Below are positions 57,355-64,000 of a stretch of 64,000 bases of DNA, piece by piece. Both the position numbers and the translations under genes were made by a program. The DNA lies in the NCBI GenBank assembly GCA_900473915.1, contig UCNG01000020.1, positions 63,221 through 127,220 on the forward strand. Reading direction: 5' to 3'. The DNA is from Hyphomicrobiales bacterium. GTDB taxonomy: Bacteria; Pseudomonadota; Alphaproteobacteria; Rhizobiales; Rhizobiaceae. The notes under the pieces were generated by a model. The model was not told where the DNA came from and did not search any database. It saw only the letters and a list, made by a program, of their open reading frames with translations. Numbering within the stretch: the stretch's first letter is position 1; each line of letters opens with the position of its first letter.

Positions 57355-57409
57355 AGAGCCGCGTGGCTTCTTACGTCTGGAGCAATTCAGGCGTAAGCTG
57401 TGCGGCTCT
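57355..57409 (+). promoter_or_regulatory. Large stem-loop between nusA and ylxR
   Basis: AGAGCCGC (57355-57362) pairs with GCGGCTCT (57402-57409). Inside, CTTACGTCTG (57370-57379) pairs with CAGGCGTAAG (57388-57397) with one T-G pair. No T run follows, so it looks like an RNA processing or stabilising element rather than a terminator. Confidence 0.6.
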
Positions 57410-57605
57410 CGCAATTAAGCTCTGAAAAATGGTCGTCGTTCATTCGAATTGATCGGCCAGTCGGCTTTCGAGTGCGGTTCCGGCCATCTTACGGGTTGTG
57501 GTAGGGCTTTTGCTCTGGTACAGCGCCCGCGTTGGGTCCCCGTGTTGGATTTGATGTGCGGGCAGACCGCAATATGGCAAGACTGGAGTTCGCGTGGAGC
57601 AGGAC

Positions 57606-58208
57606 ATGAATGACAGAACCTGTATCGTCACGCGCGAAAGCGGTTCTGCCGATGATCTGATCCGTTTCGTGGCCGGTCCCGATGGTTCCGTGGTACCGGA
57701 CTTGAAAAGGAACCTGCCGGGCAGGGGATGCTGGGTCAAGGCCGAGCGTCGTCTGGTGGATGAGGCGGTCAAGCGCAAGCTTTTTGCGCGTGCGCTGAAA
57801 GAAGGTGTGACGCCGCAGGCGGATCTTGGCGCACTGGTAGACCAGTTGCTGACGAAATCTGCCCTTGGCAGCCTCGCTCTGGCTCGCAAGGCCGGGGCTG
57901 TGGTTTCTGGCTCGACCAAAGTGGATCAGGCGATCCGCACCGGGACAGCCGCCATGGTGTTGCATGCGAAGGAAGCCGCCGCCGACGGTGTGCGCAAGCT
58001 TGATCAGGCTCGCCGCGCCGTGGTGCATCTGGATGGTCCTGAAATCCCTTCTTTCTCTCTTTTTACGGGAGAAGAAATGGATTTGGCATTTGGGGGCGGA
58101 AATGTGATACATGCAGCCGTGCTTGAGGGAAAGGCGGCAGCCGGGTTCGTAAAGCGGGCACTTATGTTGCATCGCTATCGTGGTGAAAGCGCGTCGGGCC
58201 TGGATTAG
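57606..58208 (+). CDS. YlxR/L7Ae-like RNA-binding protein in the nusA-infB operon
   Basis: 200 residues from ATG 57606; a GTG 12 bp upstream is also in frame. The N-terminal DUF448/YlxR domain (about 1-80) has RTCIVTRESGSADDLIRFV and LPGRGCWVKAERR. The C-terminal part resembles L7Ae-like RNA-binding folds (SLALARKAGAVVSGSTKVDQAI, about 91-112). Such fused proteins are usual in alphaproteobacterial nusA-infB operons. Function is not established beyond RNA binding. Confidence 0.88.
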   Translation: MNDRTCIVTRESGSADDLIRFVAGPDGSVVPDLKRNLPGRGCWVKAERRLVDEAVKRKLFARALKEGVTPQADLGALVDQLLTKSALGSLALARKAGAVVSGSTKVDQAIRTGTAAMVLHAKEAAADGVRKLDQARRAVVHLDGPEIPSFSLFTGEEMDLAFGGGNVIHAAVLEGKAAAGFVKRALMLHRYRGESASGLD

Positions 58209-58209
58209 A

Positions 58210-58415
58210 GCATGTCTCCCAAAAGTGGGAACTGGTTTTGGGATAAAGACATGCATGAAAATAAAAGCGTAAAGCGTGTCGTAAGAGTTTGATGAAACGC
58301 GACACGCTTTAGAGCGCAACTCTGGAGGGGCTTTGGCAGCCCTGGATCGGATTGCGCGTTGAAGCGGATGACTGGAGCTTTATCCAACATGACCCCGTCA
58401 CGTTGGATAAAGCTC
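58210..58415. repeat. Mosaic of three long hairpins ahead of infB
   Basis: Hairpin A (58210-58254): GCATGTCT/AGACATGC with inner CCCAAAA/TTTTGGG. Hairpin B (58271-58310): AAAGCGTGTCG/CGACACGCTTT, 11 bp perfect. Hairpin C (58375-58415): GAGCTTTATCCAAC/GTTGGATAAAGCTC, 14 bp perfect with inner TGAC/GTCA. Hairpin A resembles the GCATG-type palindromic repeats common in Rhizobiales genomes. Confidence 0.75.
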
Positions 58416-58454
58416 GAGTAGAGCGGCCGGAGCCGCGAAGGAAACGGAAACGTA

Positions 58455-61334
58455 ATGAGCGATAAAACGAACGACGACAAGACGCTGAGCGTTAATACGA
58501 AGAAGACGCTGACCATGAAGCGGCCAGGCGTCGAGCAGAGCACCGTGCGCCAGAATTTCAGCCACGGCCGCACGAAGGCTGTCGTCGTTGAAACGAAGAA
58601 GCGCAAATTCTCGCGGCCTGATGAGAAGCCGGAAGTCGAGGCAGCGGCCCCGCGGCCTGCAGCACCCGCTCCGGCGGCTCCCGCGCCCGCAACTCCCGCA
58701 CCGGCACAGGCCGCGCAGCCTGCCCAGCCTGCACAGCCCGCTCCGGCAGCGCGTGCGCCAGCGCCCGCAGCTCCGGCACCGAAGCCGGCGGCACCCGCTG
58801 CTTCGGTAACGAAGCCGCATGTCGCGCAGCAGCGCCCGACCCAGCAGCGCCCCGGTGGCCAGCAGGCTCAGCGTCCGCGCCCGTCCGACCGCTCCGGCAT
58901 GGTGCTGAACACGCTGTCGCGCTCCGAAATGGATGCACGTCGCCGTGCGCTCGAGGAAGCGCAGGTTCGTGAAGTTGAAGAACGCGCCCGCGCGGTCGAG
59001 GAAGCCAAGCGCCGCGCCGAGGAAGATGCGCGCCGCGCCAAGGAACGCGAAGAATCTGCTCGTCGTCAGGCGGAAGAAGAAGCCCGTCTCAAGGCTGAAG
59101 CCGATGCCCGCCGCAAGGCCGAGGAAGAAGCTGCCAAGCGTATGCCGCAGCCAGAAGCCCGCACCGAACGCCGTGACGATGCACGTCCGCAGGGTAATCG
59201 CCCGCAGCAGGCTGGTCGCCCACAGGGCAATCGTCCGCCGCAAGGTGGCCGTCCGCAACAGGGCGGACCGCGCCCGGCGCCAAGCCTCGTCGATGCAGCC
59301 CCGATTCCGGGCAAGCCGCTTCCGCAGAGCCAGCTTCGCAAGCCTGGTCAGTCGGATGACGACGATGATCGTCGTGGCGCAGTCCGTCGCGGTACTCCCG
59401 CGAAGCCGGAAGTTCGCGCACCAAAAGCCACGAAGGGCGAGGATGATCGCCGCCGCGGCAAGCTGACGCTCACCAGCAACCTCGAAGAGGAAGGCCGGTC
59501 GCGTTCGCTGTCGGCGATGCGTCGTCGTCAGGAAAAGTTCAAGCGTTCGCAGATGCAGGAAACGCGCGAGAAAATTTCGCGTGAAGTGACCATTCCTGAA
59601 ACCATCACGCTGCAGGAACTGGCCCAGCGTATGGCGGAGCGCTCCGTCGATATCATCAAGTACCTGATGAAGCAGGGCCAGATGATGAAGCCGGGCGACG
59701 TCATCGATGCCGATACCGCGCAGCTGATCGCTGAAGAATTCGGTCATACCGTGAAGCGCGTTGCTGAATCCGACGTTGAAGAAGGTATCTTCAACGTGGA
59801 AGACAATCAGGCTGCCATGGTTTCGCGTCCTCCGGTCGTGACCATCATGGGCCACGTCGATCACGGCAAGACCTCGCTTCTTGATGCCATTCGTCATGCC
59901 AATGTCGTGTCGGGCGAAGCCGGCGGCATCACCCAGCATATCGGTGCTTATCAGGTCGAACAGAATGGCCAGAAGATCACCTTCATCGATACGCCGGGCC
60001 ACGCTGCCTTTACCGCGATGCGTGCCCGCGGTGCGCAAGCGACCGATATTGCCATTCTGGTGGTTGCAGCTGACGACAGCGTGATGCCGCAGACGATTGA
60101 ATCGATCAATCACGCCAAGGCGGCGGGTGTTCCGATCATCGTGGCGATCAACAAGATCGACAAGCCGGCTGCCGATCCGCAGAAGGTTCGCACTGCCCTG
60201 TTGCAGCACGAAGTCTTCGTGGAATCGATGGGCGGTGAAGTGCTCGACGTCGAAGTGTCGGCCAAGAACAAGATCAACCTCGACAAGTTGCTCGATGCAG
60301 TTCTGCTTCAGGCTGAAATGCTCGATCTGCAGGCCGACCCGACCCGTACCGCCGAAGGTGTGGTCATCGAGGCCCAGCTTGATCGCGGTCGCGGTTCCGT
60401 TGCTACCGTTCTTGTTCAGAAGGGCACCCTGCATCCGGGCGACATTCTTGTCGCAGGCAGCGAATGGGGCCGCGTGCGCGCCCTGGTCAACGACCGTGGC
60501 GAGCATGTCAAGGAAGCCGGTCCGGCAATGCCGGTCGAAATCCTCGGTCTTCAGGGAACGCCGCAGGCGGGTGACCGCTTTGCCGTCGTTGCCAATGAAG
60601 CCAAGGCCCGTGAAATCGCTGAGTACCGCCAGCGTCTGGCCCGTGACAAGGCGGTTGCACGCCAGTCGGGTGCGCGCGGTTCGCTCGAGCAGATGATGAA
60701 CCAGCTTCAGGTTTCGGGCACGAAGGAATTCCCGCTCGTCATCAAGGGCGACGTTCAGGGCTCCATCGAAGCGATCTCGAATGCGCTGGACAAGCTCGGC
60801 ACGGACGAAGTTCGCGCCCGCATCGTCCATTCGGGCGCAGGCGGTATTACGGAAAGCGACGTGTCGCTGGCCGAGGCCTCCAATGCCGCGATCATCGGCT
60901 TCAACGTCCGCGCCAACAAGCAGGCACGCGACGCAGCCGACCAGCAGGGCATCGAAATCCGCTACTACAACATCATCTATGATCTCATCGATGACGTTAA
61001 GGCAGCGATGTCGGGTCTCCTGTCGCCGGAACGCCGCGAAACCTTCCTTGGCAATGCGGAGATTCTCGAAGTCTTCAACATCACCAAGGTCGGCAAGGTT
61101 GCCGGTTGCCGTGTCACCGAAGGCAAGGTCGAGCGCGGCGCAGGCGTCCGCCTCATCCGCGACAACGTGGTTATCCACGAAGGCAAGCTCAAGACGCTCA
61201 AGCGCTTCAAGGACGAAGTGTCGGAAGTTCCGGCCGGTCAGGAATGTGGTATGGCGTTCGAGAACTACGACGACATTCGCGCAGGCGATGTCATCGAAGC
61301 CTTCCGCGTCGAACACGTTTCGCGCACGCTTTAA
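58455..61334 (+). CDS. infB: Translation initiation factor IF-2
   Basis: 959 residues. The N-terminal third is Ala/Pro-rich (about 65-150) and then Arg/Glu-rich and helix-forming (about 160-240), followed by Gln/Gly/Arg-rich linkers. The GTPase core starts [23 protein letters not shown] (G1, about 457-479), [11 protein letters not shown] (G3) and NKIDKPAAD (G4). Domains II-IV follow to the C-terminus. IF-2 delivers fMet-tRNA to the 30S subunit. The upstream gap contains three hairpins. Confidence 0.98.
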   Translation: MSDKTNDDKTLSVNTKKTLTMKRPGVEQSTVRQNFSHGRTKAVVVETKKRKFSRPDEKPEVEAAAPRPAAPAPAAPAPATPAPAQAAQPAQPAQPAPAARAPAPAAPAPKPAAPAASVTKPHVAQQRPTQQRPGGQQAQRPRPSDRSGMVLNTLSRSEMDARRRALEEAQVREVEERARAVEEAKRRAEEDARRAKEREESARRQAEEEARLKAEADARRKAEEEAAKRMPQPEARTERRDDARPQGNRPQQAGRPQGNRPPQGGRPQQGGPRPAPSLVDAAPIPGKPLPQSQLRKPGQSDDDDDRRGAVRRGTPAKPEVRAPKATKGEDDRRRGKLTLTSNLEEEGRSRSLSAMRRRQEKFKRSQMQETREKISREVTIPETITLQELAQRMAERSVDIIKYLMKQGQMMKPGDVIDADTAQLIAEEFGHTVKRVAESDVEEGIFNVEDNQAAMVSRPPVVTIMGHVDHGKTSLLDAIRHANVVSGEAGGITQHIGAYQVEQNGQKITFIDTPGHAAFTAMRARGAQATDIAILVVAADDSVMPQTIESINHAKAAGVPIIVAINKIDKPAADPQKVRTALLQHEVFVESMGGEVLDVEVSAKNKINLDKLLDAVLLQAEMLDLQADPTRTAEGVVIEAQLDRGRGSVATVLVQKGTLHPGDILVAGSEWGRVRALVNDRGEHVKEAGPAMPVEILGLQGTPQAGDRFAVVANEAKAREIAEYRQRLARDKAVARQSGARGSLEQMMNQLQVSGTKEFPLVIKGDVQGSIEAISNALDKLGTDEVRARIVHSGAGGITESDVSLAEASNAAIIGFNVRANKQARDAADQQGIEIRYYNIIYDLIDDVKAAMSGLLSPERRETFLGNAEILEVFNITKVGKVAGCRVTEGKVERGAGVRLIRDNVVIHEGKLKTLKRFKDEVSEVPAGQECGMAFENYDDIRAGDVIEAFRVEHVSRTL

Positions 61335-61344
61335 AAACTATCCC

Positions 61345-61374
61345 GCCGGGCTGTCGAGAGGTGGCCCGGCTTTT
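61345..61374 (+). terminator. Terminator after infB
   Basis: GCCGGGC (61345-61351) pairs with GCCCGGC (61364-61370), followed by TTTTCG. The stem starts 10 bp after the infB stop. Confidence 0.75.
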
Positions 61375-61515
61375 CGTTATCCGGTCCAGAGGGTCTGACT
61401 CCCGGCTGGATTGTGGTAAGTTGCGTATTATTGCGCCTGCCAATTTGTAGTCATGTTGTCGGACAGTCCTCTGTGGCTGGATGCCGATTGGCGGCTGTTT
61501 ATCGAGGATATAGCC

Positions 61516-61965
61516 ATGGCACGTTCTCCAGATCCAAAAGGCTCGGGCGGCCTTTCCCAGCGCCAGCTTCGCGTGGGCGAGCAGGTGCGCCACGCATTGG
61601 CGCAGGTCCTTCAGCGCGGAGAAATCCGCGACGATCTCATTGCCCGCACGGTGATTTCCGTTTCGGAAGTACGCATGTCGCCTGACCTCAAGATCGCGAC
61701 TTGTTTCATCACGCCGCTTGGCGATGCCGATACGCAGGCGGTCATCAAGGCGCTGGCGGCAAATGCGAAGTTCATTCGTGGCCGCATGGCGCCCAGCCTC
61801 AGCCAGATGAAGTATATGCCGGAATTCCGCTTTCGGGCCGATACCAGCTTTGACAATTTTTCCAGGATCGACGCGCTGCTCCGCTCGCCGGAAGTCGCCC
61901 GCGACCTGACCCATAATGAAGACGAAGACGGCGAGGACAAAACCTCCCGCAATGGAGACGAATAA
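61516..61965 (+). CDS. rbfA: Ribosome-binding factor A
   Basis: 149 residues from ATG 61516 (GAGGATATAGCC upstream); 21 more residues could be read from 61453 but lack conservation. The KH-like fold has [25 protein letters not shown] (about 15-39), [17 protein letters not shown], and the C-terminal [19 protein letters not shown]. RbfA assists 16S rRNA processing and cold adaptation. truB starts 3 bp after its stop. Confidence 0.95.
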   Translation: MARSPDPKGSGGLSQRQLRVGEQVRHALAQVLQRGEIRDDLIARTVISVSEVRMSPDLKIATCFITPLGDADTQAVIKALAANAKFIRGRMAPSLSQMKYMPEFRFRADTSFDNFSRIDALLRSPEVARDLTHNEDEDGEDKTSRNGDE

Positions 61966-61968
61966 AGC

Positions 61969-62943
61969 ATGGCAAGACGGGGCAAGAAAAAAGGTCGTCC
62001 GATATCCGGCTGGGTCATTTTCGACAAGCCGAAGGGGATGGGATCGACCGAGGCGGTCTCGAAGATCAAGTGGCTGTTCAACGCCGAAAAAGCCGGTCAT
62101 GCCGGTACACTCGATCCGCTTGCTTCCGGCATGTTGCCCATAGCGCTGGGCGAAGCGACCAAGACCGTGCCTTATGTCATGGACGGAACCAAGATCTACC
62201 GTTTTACGGTTAGCTGGGGCGAGGAACGTTCGACCGACGATCTGGAAGGCCAGCCGACCAAGACCTCTGACAAGCGCCCGACGCGTGCGGATATAGAAGC
62301 ATTGTTGCCCAATTATACCGGCGTCATTTCACAGGTTCCGCCGCAGTTTTCGGCGATCAAGATCGATGGCGAGCGCGCCTACGACCTCGCCCGTGAAGGC
62401 GAAACGGTCGAAATCCCGTCCCGCGAAGTCGAGATCGACCGTCTGGAAATCGTCGGCGTTCCGGATGCCGACCGCACCGAATTCGAAGTTGAATGCTCCA
62501 AGGGCACCTATGTGCGCTCGCTGGCGCGCGACATGGGGCGCGATCTTGGCTGTTACGGTCATATTTCGGAGTTGCGCCGCATAGAGGTCGCGCCGTTCAC
62601 GGAAGAGGATTCCGTGACGCTGGCGGAACTGGAACAGGCATGGCCGCCGCTCCCGCCGAAGGATGAGGACGGCAATATCATTGAACCCGCGCCTCGCCGC
62701 GATTTTTCGGCGATTGACGCTTTGGTCATCGATACGGGCGCCGCGCTCGACTGCCTGCCGCAGGTGCCATTGACCGACGATCAGGCCCAGCGCGTGCGTC
62801 TGGGCAATCCGGTGATCTTGCGCGGGCGCGATGCGCCTCTGGAAGCGGACGAAGCCTGTGTCACCACACGCGGAAAACTGCTCGCCATCGGCTATATCGA
62901 GCACGGGCAATTCAAGCCGAAACGTGTTTTCACAACAGGCTGA
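61969..62943 (+). CDS. truB: tRNA pseudouridine-55 synthase TruB
   Basis: 324 residues. [23 protein letters not shown] (about 11-33), then [23 protein letters not shown] (about 44-66) with the catalytic Asp50, YRFTVSWG, and [18 protein letters not shown] (about 179-196) are all family hallmarks. A PUA-like C-terminal part follows. It makes pseudouridine 55 in the T-loop of tRNAs. It follows rbfA by 3 bp and precedes rpsO. Confidence 0.97.
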   Translation: MARRGKKKGRPISGWVIFDKPKGMGSTEAVSKIKWLFNAEKAGHAGTLDPLASGMLPIALGEATKTVPYVMDGTKIYRFTVSWGEERSTDDLEGQPTKTSDKRPTRADIEALLPNYTGVISQVPPQFSAIKIDGERAYDLAREGETVEIPSREVEIDRLEIVGVPDADRTEFEVECSKGTYVRSLARDMGRDLGCYGHISELRRIEVAPFTEEDSVTLAELEQAWPPLPPKDEDGNIIEPAPRRDFSAIDALVIDTGAALDCLPQVPLTDDQAQRVRLGNPVILRGRDAPLEADEACVTTRGKLLAIGYIEHGQFKPKRVFTTG

Positions 62944-63029
62944 GATTTCGTCGGAAGCGTGCAGTGAGGCGGCAAATTGAATTGAGGCTGGCATTCCTGC
63001 CGATTTTGCACTATATGCCCCTCATCGAT

Positions 63030-63093
63030 CATGCGTAAAAGCATGTCAATCGTGTAAATGGCCCGCGCTGGACGACATCCCGGCCCGGGCGTC
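63030..63093 (+). promoter_or_regulatory. Structured rpsO leader (possible S15-responsive element)
   Basis: CATGC/GCATG (63030-63045) is a small hairpin. GCCCG (63061-63065) can pair with CGGGC (63086-63090), and GACG (63071-63074) with CGTC (63090-63093); these two pairings cross, as in a pseudoknot or a switch. S15 represses its own mRNA through diverse leader structures in bacteria, including Rhizobiales relatives. The match here is by eye only. Confidence 0.35.
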
Positions 63094-63125
63094 AGGTTTT
63101 CCTCTCATCTAGAAAGGGTGTTACG

Positions 63126-63395
63126 ATGTCGATTACTGCTGAGCGCAAGCAAGCACTTATCAAGGAATACGCCACCAAGGAAGGCGACACCGGTTCTCCT
63201 GAAGTACAGGTTGCCGTTCTTTCCGAGCGTATCGCCAACCTCACCGAACACTTCAAGGGCCACAAGAATGACAATCATTCGCGTCGCGGCCTCCTGAAGC
63301 TGGTTTCGCAGCGTCGTCGCCTTCTTGACTATGTCAAGGGCATTGACGAAGCGCGTTATCAGGCGCTGATTGGCCGTCTCGGCCTGCGCCGTTAA
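63126..63395 (+). CDS. rpsO: 30S ribosomal protein S15
   Basis: 89 residues, the standard length. It begins [20 protein letters not shown] and has [37 protein letters not shown], with the 16S-binding His/Asp/Ser residues. AAAGGG lies upstream. S15 binds 16S rRNA early in assembly. pnp follows after a strong terminator and 270 bp, in the conserved rpsO-pnp order. Confidence 0.98.
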   Translation: MSITAERKQALIKEYATKEGDTGSPEVQVAVLSERIANLTEHFKGHKNDNHSRRGLLKLVSQRRRLLDYVKGIDEARYQALIGRLGLRR

Positions 63396-63404
63396 GGTTG
63401 AAAT

Positions 63405-63434
63405 CGGGCGACGCCTCAAAACGTCGCCCGTTTG
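63405..63434 (+). terminator. Terminator between rpsO and pnp
   Basis: CGGGCGACG (63405-63413) pairs with CGTCGCCCG (63422-63430), 9 bp perfect, followed by TTTGATTTTG. Confidence 0.85.
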
Positions 63435-63664
63435 ATTTTGAATGGGGCTATTCGTGGCCCTTGAAACCCGGTTCGGCGGCATGGTGCTCCCGGATCGGAT
63501 GCCCGAGAGCCAAACGGCTCACGACTGGACCAGTCATGGGGCAGGATTGCAGGCAGTTCGTTTTGATTTTCCGCGAGCTTCCCGTTGTCTTGCCCGTGGC
63601 CTGTCCGCCAACCCGGCGATGCCTTCAGGCGCTTTTGCGCGGCATCACCACATGAGGACAAGAT

Positions 63665-64000
63665 ATGTTCAATACCCATAAAGTAGAAATCGAATGGGGC
63701 GGTCGTCCGCTCACGCTCGAAACCGGCAAGATCGCCCGTCAGGCTGACGGTGCGGTTCTCGCAACCTATGGCGAAACCGTCGTTCTGGCGACTGTCGTTT
63801 CTGCCAAGGAGCCGAAGCCGGGCCAGGATTTTTTCCCGCTGACCGTCAACTATCAGGAAAAGACCTACGCTGCCGGCAAGATCCCTGGCGGTTACTTCAA
63901 GCGTGAAGGTCGTCCGAGCGAAAACGAAACGCTGGTTTCGCGCCTGATCGACCGTCCGATCCGTCCGCTCTTCGTCGACGGCTACAAGAACGACACGCAG
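63665..64000 (+). CDS. pnp: Polynucleotide phosphorylase, N-terminal part
   Basis: Starts at ATG 63665 with GAGGACAAG upstream and runs off the right edge after 112 codons. It begins [21 protein letters not shown], with [22 protein letters not shown] and [22 protein letters not shown], matching the first RNase PH-like domain of PNPase. The enzyme degrades RNA 3' to 5' with phosphate. Its position after rpsO is conserved. Confidence 0.96.
   Translation, partial: MFNTHKVEIEWGGRPLTLETGKIARQADGAVLATYGETVVLATVVSAKEPKPGQDFFPLTVNYQEKTYAAGKIPGGYFKREGRPSENETLVSRLIDRPIRPLFVDGYKNDTQ

Noticed and set aside
58398-61316. A 972-codon open frame antisense to infB
   Set aside because: It lies fully opposite the well-supported infB, is composed of the complement of its Ala/Arg-rich codons, and shows no family motif. 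High-GC codon bias produces such shadow frames.

Overview
The window is a gene-dense chromosomal segment of an alphaproteobacterium of the order Rhizobiales, most probably the Brucella/Ochrobactrum lineage. Evidence: the order of core loci (infC, rpmI-rplT, pheST, dnaKJ, pmtA, pyrF, gshB, pstSCAB-phoUB, tsaB-rimI, miaB-phoH-ybeY-corC-lnt, metK-trmB, rimP-nusA-ylxR-infB-rbfA-truB-rpsO-pnp), a phospholipid N-methyltransferase of the PmtA type, DUF2852 and BTLCP families, an alphaproteobacterial sigma-32 promoter at dnaK, and high-GC coding sequence throughout. No rRNA, tRNA, CRISPR array, prophage or insertion sequence was recognised. The genus call is an inference from gene order, not from a database search.

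Layout. 1-3.0 kb (minus strand): a truncated metallopeptidase, DUF2852, a benzoate-type transporter and an ABHD10-like hydrolase. 3.2-10.5 kb (plus): translation genes, namely infC with a non-canonical ATT start, an ICMT-like methyltransferase, rpmI-rplT, a kinase-like protein, and pheS-ASCH-pheT. A 40/41-bp repeat with a covarying hairpin lies in front of both rpmI and pheS. 10.6-16.3 kb: an accessory-looking cassette of regulator/efflux and redox genes, including an aldo/keto reductase broken by an in-frame amber codon. 16.3-20 kb: dnaK and dnaJ. 20-31 kb: metabolic genes (pmtA, FMN reductase, pyrF, SMP-30, gshB), a YifB/ComM ATPase, small enzymes, and a two-gene unit of a GNAT-C39 peptidase-like fusion plus a RimK-like ATP-grasp protein. 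31.8-39.8 kb: DUF454, an orphan solute-binding protein and the phosphate operon pstSCAB-phoU-phoB behind a four-unit tandem Pho box, with no phoR in the window.

40.4-64 kb: a SleB-type hydrolase whose start looks frameshifted, an M29 aminopeptidase, dps, tsaB-rimI-acyltransferase, the RNA/envelope cluster miaB-phoH-ybeY-corC-lnt, a PraR-like regulator, metK, trmB and the classical transcription/translation operon rimP to pnp.

The most unusual signals are in non-coding DNA: the repeat-hairpins before rpmI and pheS; a promoter followed by an intrinsic terminator ahead of rimP-nusA (a possible attenuator); two hairpins in the metK leader; a large stem-loop between nusA and ylxR; and a mosaic of three long hairpins ahead of infB. 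Among proteins, the GNAT-C39/RimK-like pair is the best candidate for a poorly described peptide-modifying system.
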